From: Allolobophora icterica
Taxonomy: Eukaryota > Annelida > Clitellata > Crassiclitellata > Lumbricidae
Assembly (NCBI GenBank): GCA_963556255.1
Contig: OY744608.1
Coordinates: forward strand, 66,350,678-66,414,677
Length of the DNA: 64,000 nucleotides
Direction of reading: 5' to 3'
In this document: piece by piece, positions 53,813 to 63,467 of the stretch
How positions within the stretch are numbered: position 1 is the stretch's first letter
Layout of the letters: each line of letters begins with the position of its first letter
Translations under genes and position numbers: made by a program
The notes under the pieces: generated by a model
What the model was told of the DNA's origin: nothing
The model's input: the letters and a program-made list of their open reading frames with translations, nothing else
Database searches by the model: none

Positions 53813-54540
53813 TGTCGCGTGAGGAGATCGACAACAACGACGAGATGGCATCATCATTATGATGTAAGCGTCGTTGCCGGTCGAGATAGGATGATGACGG
53901 ACGAAAAGCCAGTCTCCACTGGGTCAACAATGAAGGCAGCTAGGCCCAGGTGCAATCGGACACCACACAGCCAAGGTGTAATAGAACACCTCGCGGCTAT
54001 GGTGTAACCAGACACCGCCCGCGCTGCAGGCGAGCGACGACCCGCGTAGCGAGGAGCAATCTGACACTAATTGACGATAGCTTGACGTGGGGAGGGGGGC
54101 TGACTGATGCACGCTGGAGTTCCTACTTAACAGAAGGGAACGGAGAACACGGGACTTGTACTGCTGACGCGAGCGACGCGTGAACATCGGTCGAGCGATC
54201 AACATCGAGAGGACGACCAGCGCCAGGCGGCAGGGTATAGTCCGTCAGATTCAGAGACTGACGCAAAAGAACGATCTGGAGTTAGGCTGTACGAAGCAAC
54301 ATTTGAGATAGTCCGATTTAATAACTAAACGCTTTAATACTACGTGGAAGTTCCCGTAGAGTTAGTGTATATATATTTGTTTTCTTTATTAAATTCATTT
54401 ATTAATTAAACAAAGTTCGTCGTGAATCTTCTATAGAAAAGTTAGGCACGTTAAATAAAAGTGCAAGTAAAAGAACAAGCAATCGAGGGTCGACATCAAC
54501 ACACGGCAAACACACGACAGGGCGACCTCCGATTGCGACA
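53813..54540 (+). repeat. 3' LTR (728 bp)
   Basis: Same length and ends as the 5' LTR, with one substitution (A at 53985). The AATAAA at 54454-54459 would direct polyadenylation of the element RNA. Confidence 0.97.
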
Positions 54541-54545
54541 ACCAG

Positions 54546-54605
54546 TTACTTCACTTTACCGTCCTCTCTACATTCACAATAAACGAATATTGTATTGTAT
54601 TGCAT
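54546..54605 (+). mobile_element. 3' tail of the interrupted LINE
   Basis: Directly after the duplicated ACCAG the sequence continues to AATAAACGAATATTG and a TTGTA/TTGCA/TTGAA tail. This fits the displaced 3' end of the LINE at 46376-47375. Confidence 0.5.
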
Positions 54606-55470
<865 letters not shown>

Positions 55471-56430
55471 TTAAGCAAAGTTGATGTCAACTGGATGGTT
55501 TTGAATTCCTCCTAGGAAAATGACTGTTAGTTCTAGTAGCTCTTCGTAGTCGTCTCTGTGGTATTCAGCATTCAGTTGCTGCAGTGCGAAGGTGATGACA
55601 TTCTCTCGAATTTCTTTGACTCTTTGTGCTGCGTCTTTATCCTCCATTGCTGTGCGATACTTGGTCTGATCGATTTGCGGCCAGAAGTCACGGAAATGAC
55701 TGAAGAGTTCCAATTTTGGAGACCTTACAGAATCATGCAGTGAAAATACCTTTTCCAGAACAATTTCAGAAACATGATGTCAACAGGTAAGGTTCAAGAG
55801 GTCTTTTCCTAAATCCGTTTCCAGCTTGATTCCTACGCCGCCCGTGCAACCCGTGTTACTCGCCGTTGTGTCGAAACGTATGGCCACGATTCTGTCTTCC
55901 AATCCCCAACTTCTGATCTCGGCCAAACACGCATCTGCCATGAAGGCAGCAGTACCGGATTGGAGTTTGGAGATGGCCAATAGTTTGGTCACATCCTTAC
56001 CAGATACCATTATTGGAAGACGATCAACGCACACTCGTCCAGTTTCTGTAAAATCTGGCATGATCTTGCCGTCCCAGTGGATAGTAAGGGGAACCTTCGG
56101 ATCGAAAGATTCACGAATCTCAGCTGCTAGGGCTGCACGGTTATCCTTCCTTGCTCGATGGATAGCAGAAGGACTGATGATCAGCTCACCAGCTGGTGCT
56201 GCATATAGATTGGATGCAGCGAGAGCAGAGAAAATGTGAGAGGCATTCTTGCTGCTGGTTTTAGTACGATCTAGAGCTGCTGCAACATCACGGGTAACTA
56301 CAGAGATTGTTCCCTTTCGCCGCTTTGGTGGTCCAGCTGACGTTGAAGGTTCTGGTTCTCTTTCTGAGCTATTTGATGACGCCTCTTACTCAGATGATGT
56401 TGCCAACAGAGAAACCTCCGTCGCTACCGC
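55471..56430 (-). pseudogene. Transposase-like gene of unnamed multicopy family, two nonsense codons
   Basis: The minus strand has an ATG at about 56430 and an otherwise continuous frame to the stop at 55471, about 320 codons. It is broken by TAA at 56388-56386 and TGA at 55782-55780. Visible features are a Ser/Glu-rich start with basic P-P-K-R-R-K (NLS-like), I-H-W-D-G-K, V-D-R-L-P-I-M-V-S-G, F-D-T-T-A-S-N-T-G, then L-L-N-L-T-C with the TGA followed by H-H, and later F-R-D-F-W-P-Q-I. The D-T-T-x-S-N-T-G and C-x-H-H blocks recall a repeat-associated family I have seen in several invertebrates but cannot name, so I give no reaction. The TGA fits a CGA-to-TGA transition. No intron is needed. 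Confidence 0.55.
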
Positions 56431-56878
56431 CATGCTTGCACAATATTGTCATGGGCGAGGGAATTATTGTTGTAGACAGATTGCTCCGATCGGAAACCAC
56501 GACATTATCTGATTGGCACAAACTCATTCGGGGATCAAACACATACTCTTACCAAGGGAGACAGCCATTCGCGTTAAATATCATGCTATTCATGTAGCAC
56601 CAGGTGTCTCCTCTAGGAAACCACAATAGCTTAATTAATTACTATAATTATGTTGAAGATCGAAAACACGAAGAACAGACATCGTAACGTCTAAAATTTT
56701 GGCCAAACCGAGACAGGTCACCGGGTTCCTAATTTCGGTCGCCTTGCGCCAGTCCTAAATGTTCAACTATCGCGATATAATTTCGGATATGGCGTTTATA
56801 CGCTAATTGGCATGCTAATTCGAACTGGCCGTTAAAAGATCTTTGAGTTAAAAAAATCACGTGCATCATAAAAACACC

Positions 56879-57105
<227 letters not shown>

Positions 57106-58146
57106 ACTCGATCGTTAATCAGGAAGCCCACCCCACCCCCAAATTAAGTCACTCAAACCAAGACATCACGCTATGAAAATAACTTGATTAACGTAGACAA
57201 TCTTTTTTCAGCAACTAAAAATAATTTATTTATTTTAATGATAAAAACAATAATTTAGTCGTTTGAATTTAATTTCAGTGTTTTCAACTGTTTTCAGTGT
57301 TTATTGAGACCCCTACCAACCCCCAATTCCGTTTTTCTCGTGATTTTAGCCCGCCCATAATTGTTGCGTTCCGGAACCTACTGTTCCGTTCCGGAACCTT
57401 TTTTTCTAGAAAAAAAGCAACTGGTGATACCATTACTCTATCCTCCCTCCCCAAATGTATATTAAAGGCAAATGAATCGACAGCCACAAGCAAAGCTGAC
57501 GTCAACTGGAAGCCATAAATATCTCTAAACGCTGGTAACTAGTAAAAGAAAAGCGCTTCAATTTAGACACCTTTATTAGGAATGATTTCAATAGTACATA
57601 AAAGAATGTATACATACAGTCTATAATTAATACTTTATTTGGAAGCCACAGAACGTGAATCGAAACTTAAATTACTACAGAACATTTCACAGAAATTAAT
57701 TAATATCCGTCATTGGCGTTTCGGTTGGTGTCAGTCCCAAGACTGGATCAAATGACCCCTAAACACTAGAAGCTAACTAGTAAGGTCAGATAAGGTTCCA
57801 CGTTAGCGATACTCATAGCCGTAAGATGTCGCTAAATACTATCGGCGATGCAATGAAATAGTCATATTAGACACAGCTAATAAGATGCTCTATTACAATA
57901 TATACTGGAATTTCAGGAAAGTCAATGTATATGGGATTGAATTTAATTACCAAGAAGCGAGTTAAGGTCGACTTCAACGGCCAAGGCAGGCAAAAAACTT
58001 GGCTGAACACGAGATAATTGCAGCTGTATTTAATTTCAATAATACATTTTTATAGCGCTACTTCAATAAAATAATTATCAATGGTGCTTTCTACGTCAGT
58101 CGAAATGATTTTAAAATTGATTATGAGCAGAAGCTGTAGTCAGTGT
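57106..58146. repeat. GTTTAACGACA family fragments; no gene
   Basis: GCGTTCCGGAACC... GTTCCGTTCCGGAACC (57364-57400) is a small inverted motif like that of the MITE at 34184. Family ends occur at 57495-57530 and 57815-57840, and a SINE-type tail (TTTTTATAGCGC) at about 58046. Confidence 0.5.
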
Positions 58147-58315
58147 TAGGCCCGCCGAGAGGGAGGGGCAGGGGGCAAATGCCCAGGGGCCCGGCGATTT
58201 AACAGGGATAGTTAGGGGCCCGGGCCGCAATCAGCCTTTCTCATAAAGCCTACTGATAGCTTAGGGGCCCGTCACTGCTCTGCCTAGGGGCCCGGAATTT
58301 CTGTCGGTGGCCCTG
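58147..58315. mobile_element. hAT-type MITE, 169 bp
   Basis: Left end TAGGCCCGCCGAGAG and, in reverse complement, right end CAGGGCCACCGACAG. A perfect 8-bp duplication GTCAGTGT lies at 58139-58146 and 58316-58323. AGGGGCCCG repeats occur four times inside. Confidence 0.85.
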
Positions 58316-58499
58316 GTCAGTGTGTAGCGACGACAGGTGGTAGTTTCCGCGATACACAATTATAACTGGATATATTTTTTGGCAACAAAATGAAATCTTA
58401 TAAATTTAGTTGGGATAAATTAGTTGAAAGTAAGAGTAAATTAATTTATTTTAACCCTCGTTTTGGTTCCGGGGACACATATCCCTCCCTGCACCCCCT

Positions 58500-60470
58500 A
58501 GCTTCGTCTCTGTCTACACGGCTGGTTTGGCTGAGGACAGTGTGCATGTCCAGACCCAAGTTCTTTCCTGTGGTTCTGTTTGATGAGGAAGTACTGCATG
58601 GTTTTTTGAGGTCGCAGTTTCCTGTTTGGTGCTTCCCCATAGTTTCAATTCTGCATTTACAAGACAAGACGGACACGCCATTGTTGATCCGGCGGCTGTT
58701 GTAGAGGCCAAAGGAGGGTACGTAATAAGCGTACGATGCTGTACCTTCAAGTGGTTTAGATACGTCCGTGTCTATGGTCGTTTTCACGTCTTATATTCGG
58801 ATCTCGGATTTTGTTAAAGGTTTCTCCCTTCTCCGACTTCCGGCGTCGTTGATCGTGCCTGCATCTCCGATGTTGAACATTACATGAATAGAAGACATGT
58901 CCATTTCTACTTAAAATTCAATGATCTTGCTTAAAAGAGGTGTGCAATTATTCTGAACAGTTCTCGCTGCTTCCTTGGTATAATACAGCACATAATTATT
59001 CATTAAACAAACGCAAATGACGAAGATCCACGTGAGGAAATAAATGTTTTAGAGGTGTCAATAACAATCCGTGTTTTATCGTTGATTAGTCTGCCGATAG
59101 GTTTAGCTTTAAAATTTTAACGACAAAGTATGTAATAAAAGTGATTGGGAAACCAGCGCAGCTTCTTGAGCGTTTTATAACGACCCTAGCATCAACAAGA
59201 TGTCGCTAAGATTTGGATAATACTAAAATCTTCTTCCTTGGATTCTCTGCCCTGAGGTAGATGCATACCGTCATCAGCATCCGATGACGTCACTCCTCTC
59301 GTTGCTGAGGCTTCTTCTTTAATCCGTCATCGTTCTGTCCATCAGCAAAGGTCTGGGTTTTCCTCTTGTCCTCATCGCCTACAGAGCTGCCCTCAATGAT
59401 GGTTCTCAAAAGTGTGTCCCATCTCAGGACCTCACCGATCCATTCAGATACATAGCTAGGGAGTGCAGAGGAGACATGGGTCATCGTGAGCCAAAGGATG
59501 TGGGCGCCAATATGAGGTTAAATAAATAAATTTACTCTTAATTTTGATGCAATTGTAACTAATTTATTCCAAATAAATTTATAAGATTTGATTTTGACGC
59601 CCAAAAATGTCCAGTCACATCCTCAATACGTAGAGACCAGTTATGAATTTGGCTCCCAATTGAGCACTAAAAGGCACCATATAACATCTGTGTTTTTCAT
59701 ATTTTACTTCATTAAAATTTTAATTGCCATTCAACGTGTTTGGAAAATGTGAAATAAATAAAACAGGGAGAGGGCGCCAATTTCGTAGTTCGTCCTCGCG
59801 GCGCAAAATATCCTAGCTACGTCGCTGGATCCGTTTTCTCTGTCACTCCTTTATTGTAGCTATGACAATTCGTTCTTCCCCAACCCTTTTCAACCCTCAT
59901 CATTTGTTGTTTGTTCTATCCAACTAAGTTTTTCCATTTTCCGTCATATCCACATATCGAAGCTTCCGGTCGCTAGATATCCTCCATTCTCATAGTCCAC
60001 GTTTTGGATCTATATAACACCATACTCCACATCGATCGTTTCATTAAGATGTTGTTCATTTTTCCACTCAGTAACACTAAATTAATAAGTTTAATTAAGA
60101 CTTTAATGACTAGCTGCATTGGTTTCCCAATCGCTTTTAGTACACTCTCGTTGCTAAAGTGTTAGTAATAGGCTTCATTCTACAATTATATATTTGTCAA
60201 ATCAAATGTGACTTAACCGCTCGCTTAGTTTTGCAGCCTTGTCTCGCTATCTAATGTTTTAACGACATTGAATGAAAAAGAAGCCGTTGTCATCAATTTG
60301 AGAGATTTTTAAGTTTTAAGTTGTTAATCGTTCTCTCTTTATTCTTGTTCTTGATTTTTATGTGGTCTTGTTAAAAAAACAATTTACTCGATTAATAAAC
60401 ATAATTATATAGGAAGGAACATAGTATTAACGGTGTTTAACATCCACTTCGTATTACATATGATTGTTTC
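58500..60470. repeat. Long repeat unit, copy C
   Basis: Collinear with copy A over nearly its full length and with copy B over about 1.2 kb. It contains the minus-strand LINE fragment at about 59240-60020, interrupted by a MITE (59445-59827). It lacks the Helitron and L2 insertions seen in A. Confidence 0.75.
59445..59827. mobile_element. hAT-type MITE (383 bp) in repeat copy C
   Basis: Ends are CAGATACATAGCTAGGG and CCTAGCTACGTCGCTG. The 8-bp flanks are GATCCATT (59437-59444) and GATCCGTT (59828-59835). Copy A has a single GATCCATT at the same place. Copy B carries a 135-bp version. Confidence 0.85.
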
Positions 60471-61009
60471 AAGTGTTCAACGACATCTTACGGTTGCAAG
60501 GGTATTAAGGGCTCCACCCGAATACACAGTCTAACGTCATCTTGTGGCAACAAAGGCCGTTGATGACAATAATTATTGTTTAATTTTTTTGTAATTTCTT
60601 TGTCGTGTTTCTTTGCATTCGGTATTTTTTCAGTAACGTGATTATGATTAATTGCGCACGACAGCTCTGAATTCGCTGAATACTATATTTTACAGTGTTT
60701 AATGACATCTTATTGCTGCCAGAGCCGTTGATGTCTATTGTACCTTACCTTACCTACAGTCACACAAAGGTTTTATTTTTTTAAATCATAATGGTTGCCA
60801 TGCCCGTTAACGTCGAGGTTACCTTACCTATTAAGGGCTGGAGAACATAAAACGCAGAATGAATGGCTGCTTCTTCATATAATGTACGTAATTCTCTTTA
60901 TTGAGGTGTCTATTTGGGACCTCTCATTTCTCGTAGTAAATGAAGTGTTTGACGACATCTTAATAATAATAATAATAATGATGATGATGATGATGATGAT
61001 GATAGTAGT
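60471..61009 (+). repeat. GTTTAACGACA family ends and small AAT/ATG tract
   Basis: Four family ends are at about 60478-60505, 60528-60565, 60697-60735 and 60948-60962. The last runs into AAT and ATG repeats (60961-61003). Confidence 0.55.
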
Positions 61010-61229
61010 TTTATTATGACTATTCTGGCTCAACCACCCAATAACTAGGTTCATAATGCAATAACCACCCAATAACCACGCAATAACCATGTGACGTCAC
61101 GACCATCGTATGAGTCATCGAAACTACTGGAAATTCCCGCAGTTTTGATGACTCGCCTATGAGTCATGGGATGATTACGCTGGTTTTTATAACCGACAGT
61201 TATAAAAGCTATGATTCATCTGAATCATC

Positions 61230-61931
61230 TTATTCATGTGCGTAGAAAAGACGCCTTTGTCTAACGAATCGATCGAGGACTATGACGTCGTTTACTTTTA
61301 CTTGAATAGACGGTTTAGCCCCGATATAGATATTATCGATGCGAATATCGCAAACGACTTTACAACGCGTATTTATGAGAGTTTCAGGATCTATCGGTTC
61401 ATTGTTTAAATCGTAAAATCCTGTAGTTATCTTAGGTGGTACATCTGGATTTCGTGATTTTTCATAGGAAGTTAAAAGTTTCGGATATAGAGTAGGGGGT
61501 ATATCGGGAAGGATTTTACCTTTCTCTTTCTTTCTGTAAAACATATCCATTTGATCAACATCCGCATTCATTTCGTATTTATTAAGCGCGTCTTTCACAT
61601 CAGATTTTTTAAGATGTTCTTTTACTAGTTTTAAACACGATTCAAAAATTTCAATCGTTTTCGCTTCGTCTTCGGTTTCACCAACCATTCTATCGTACAT
61701 GTTTAATGGTAAAGAATACGAGTCTAACAGACCCGTTTGCGAAGCTTGATTTTCTTGAATCCCATAAGAATACAGCGGAGGAGTTTTTATAGATATTTTG
61801 TCGATTGTCCCATCGTTGTATTTGTACTTTAGAAATATGCGTTGAAATTTAGTTTCAGCGGGAGTAGACCTTTTTGTAACGTCTTCGAAAATAACATTAT
61901 TAATATCAAAGTTTTTCCATGTGATTGCCAT
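61230..61931 (-). CDS. Polinton-encoded protein of unknown function, 233 aa
   Basis: An intact frame starts M-A-I-T-W-K-N-F. It has K-Y-K-Y-N-D-G-T, an I-K-T-P-P-L block and a C-terminal V-C-D-I-R-I-D-N-I-Y-I-G with I-Q-V-K-V-N-D-V-I-V. The beginning and end look beta-rich, with a charged helical middle, and there is no signal peptide or membrane segment. The pattern vaguely recalls a conserved large-DNA-virus family (DUF2738-like, suspected DNA binding), but I would not assign it. It is the gene nearest the element terminus, 63 bp downstream of the integrase and on the same strand. Confidence 0.75.
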   Translation of the reverse strand: MAITWKNFDINNVIFEDVTKRSTPAETKFQRIFLKYKYNDGTIDKISIKTPPLYSYGIQENQASQTGLLDSYSLPLNMYDRMVGETEDEAKTIEIFESCLKLVKEHLKKSDVKDALNKYEMNADVDQMDMFYRKKEKGKILPDIPPTLYPKLLTSYEKSRNPDVPPKITTGFYDLNNEPIDPETLINTRCKVVCDIRIDNIYIGAKPSIQVKVNDVIVLDRFVRQRRLFYAHE

Positions 61932-61994
61932 AGTATCTCTTTATTATATGAAAATTATTTTCTTTAAGTCGAAATAGCATTTTGAATAATCGTT

Positions 61995-62879
61995 TCACAA
62001 CGTCATCAAGTTATCGTTATCGACCCAAGAATTGAACGAGTCTGAATATCCTAACCATTTAACGAGTGATTTCTTCCCACGTTTTCTAATCACTTTTTCG
62101 ATCCTAAATATTTCTTGAGTCGTCTTCTGTAGCTCCTGTTCATAGAATGAGCCTTGTATCTCCTCACCGTTAGAATCAGTAATCTTATAAGTTGCTGGAT
62201 TTGTAAACTGAACTTGCGCAATTGTGAACATTTCCTCAGTCCATCTAGGTGTATATCCTTTTTCAAATATGTTTTTCTTCTTCGTTATTCTGACTTTATC
62301 TCCAACCGAGAATCTAGGGGAAACAGGCTGTGAGACCTCTTCGCCGTATAAATTCATAAATACAGTCTTTTCATTCGTTTTCATACTAGCCTTAGCGGGA
62401 GTCATTTTGATGGAAGAATGTCTTGTATTGTTGTAATTACTAACCATTCCGTCTAAAACGTTGATATATCTTCTCGTCGAATTAGCTGTAAAGTACTTAA
62501 ACATTTTATCTTTCATCGTCCTGTTCCGCCTCTCGACTACGCAAGATTTTTCTTCATTCTCAGTAGAATATAACTCAAGCAAATTCTTTACGTCTTTGTT
62601 ATAAAACTCTTTCCCCTTATCTACCCATAATTTAACGGGCTTTCGTCCGCTCTCGAGTATCTTCACGAAGCCGCTTGCTGTAGATTTCCCACTCTTATCA
62701 TTCAATGGCACGATCCATCCGTACTTTGAAAACACATCTATAACGGTTAATAGGTATTTCACACCATCGTTTTCTCTAGCGAAGGCTTGCATATCGACTA
62801 AATCAGCAGCCCATATCTCATCTATTCCACTAACGTACACTTTTCTCTTTCTAAAATGTTTTACTACCGGTTTATGCAA
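61995..62879 (-). CDS. Polinton integrase with chromodomain; catalytic spacing shortened
   Basis: A retroviral-type DDE integrase that would join element ends to host DNA. Numbered from 62879, the motifs are W-A-A-D-L-V-D-M (D26), L-W-V-D-K-G-K-E-F (D87) and C-V-V-E-R-R-N-R-T (E116). A chromodomain closes it (about 253-290: I-E-K-V-I..., V-K-W-L-G-Y, W-V-D). Only 28 residues separate D87 and E116, where 35 is usual for DDE integrases, so about seven core residues look deleted. The frame continues open upstream of 62879 into the neighbouring gene, reading W-T-D-Q-L-A-D-E-L before H-K-P, but has no ATG there. It may lack its own start or depend on a frame change. Probably inactive. Confidence 0.85.
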   Translation of the reverse strand: MHKPVVKHFRKRKVYVSGIDEIWAADLVDMQAFARENDGVKYLLTVIDVFSKYGWIVPLNDKSGKSTASGFVKILESGRKPVKLWVDKGKEFYNKDVKNLLELYSTENEEKSCVVERRNRTMKDKMFKYFTANSTRRYINVLDGMVSNYNNTRHSSIKMTPAKASMKTNEKTVFMNLYGEEVSQPVSPRFSVGDKVRITKKKNIFEKGYTPRWTEEMFTIAQVQFTNPATYKITDSNGEEIQGSFYEQELQKTTQEIFRIEKVIRKRGKKSLVKWLGYSDSFNSWVDNDNLMTL

Positions 62880-62887
62880 TTCATCCG

Positions 62888-63433
62888 CTAATTGATCAGT
62901 CCATTTCGGGTCGGGGCTTTTTTTAAACCTAACCCGAGACTCGATTTAACAGACAATATAGGTTTAACTACCGCTCTCTCCATACGCTCTCGGATAGTAG
63001 GATTAGGAATATTATTCAAATCATTAATCATTGCTCTATCGGCAACATTCCTAGAAGCCGTATCAGTGTGTCGATCGTAAGCCAAATCATGATGGTAAGC
63101 CGCGTTATCTACTCTGTTGATGGGGTTACTCCAATCTTTAGGAGTGCCGTCGGGATTCAGTCTCAAATCTAGTCTTGTCCCGGGTCCTGTAAACGAGTGA
63201 CCTGGAAGATGCATCTCACCTGGATATTTAGCCCAAGGTAACTTTATCTTACTAGTGGCTGCATTCAACGAACCAACTACATCTCCGCCTTTCGCAGTGG
63301 TTCCTTTTACGAATTGAGTTTTTGTTTTCCCACATACAACGCATACACCTCGTTGCATGGGTCTCCCATTCTTAGCCACGACATCTTGTATATCTTTTGT
63401 TTCGGTCTGTCTTTTACACTTTACGCAATACAT
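62888..63433 (-). CDS. Zinc-ribbon plus parvovirus-like phospholipase A2 domain protein, 181 aa
   Basis: The N-terminus has two Cys pairs (C3/C6 and C31/C34), a small zinc ribbon. Residues 76-120 hold the secreted-PLA2 signature as it appears in parvovirus VP1 proteins: a G-P-G-T calcium-loop element (83-86) and the catalytic D-x-x-A-x-x-H-D-x-x-Y at 109-119 with H115/D116. In parvoviruses this activity opens the endosomal membrane during entry; the same role here is an inference. Its last codons overlap the integrase frame at a TTTAAAA run (62927-62921). It starts 34 bp from the divergent ATPase ATG. Confidence 0.8.
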   Translation of the reverse strand: MYCVKCKRQTETKDIQDVVAKNGRPMQRGVCVVCGKTKTQFVKGTTAKGGDVVGSLNAATSKIKLPWAKYPGEMHLPGHSFTGPGTRLDLRLNPDGTPKDWSNPINRVDNAAYHHDLAYDRHTDTASRNVADRAMINDLNNIPNPTIRERMERAVVKPILSVKSSLGLGLKKAPTRNGLIN

Positions 63434-63467
63434 TTCAGTTTTAATATAGAACTTTTATATATTTAAA
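63434..63467. promoter_or_regulatory. 34-bp divergent promoter region
   Basis: The whole gap between the divergent PLA2-like and ATPase genes is AT-rich (TTTTAATATAGAAC, TTTATATATTTAAA). Any promoters must be very compact and overlapping, as in viral genomes. Confidence 0.4.

Larger units (their letters stand above)
47376..54540 (+). mobile_element. LTR retrotransposon, Ty3/gypsy class with Gmr1-type order
   Basis: A complete 7165-bp element with 728-bp LTRs at both ends, both running TGTCGC...GCGACA. A perfect 5-bp target duplication ACCAG lies at 47371-47375 and 54541-54545. Internal order is leader with tRNA-Ser-type primer site, Gag, zinc knuckle, protease, integrase, reverse transcriptase, RNase H, polypurine tract. 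Integrase before reverse transcriptase is a copia-like order, but the polymerase and GPY/F-like module are Ty3/gypsy in character, as in the Gmr1 group. One base differs between the LTRs (G at 47548, A at 53985), so insertion was recent. One in-frame stop interrupts Gag at 48907-48909. Confidence 0.97.

Noticed and set aside
57284..57518. 73-codon frames on both strands, one sharing a short stretch with the 3' end of the 55471-56430 pseudogene
   Set aside because: The shared stretch (about 57477-57510) is too short to call a second gene copy and part of it matches the GTTTAACGACA family.
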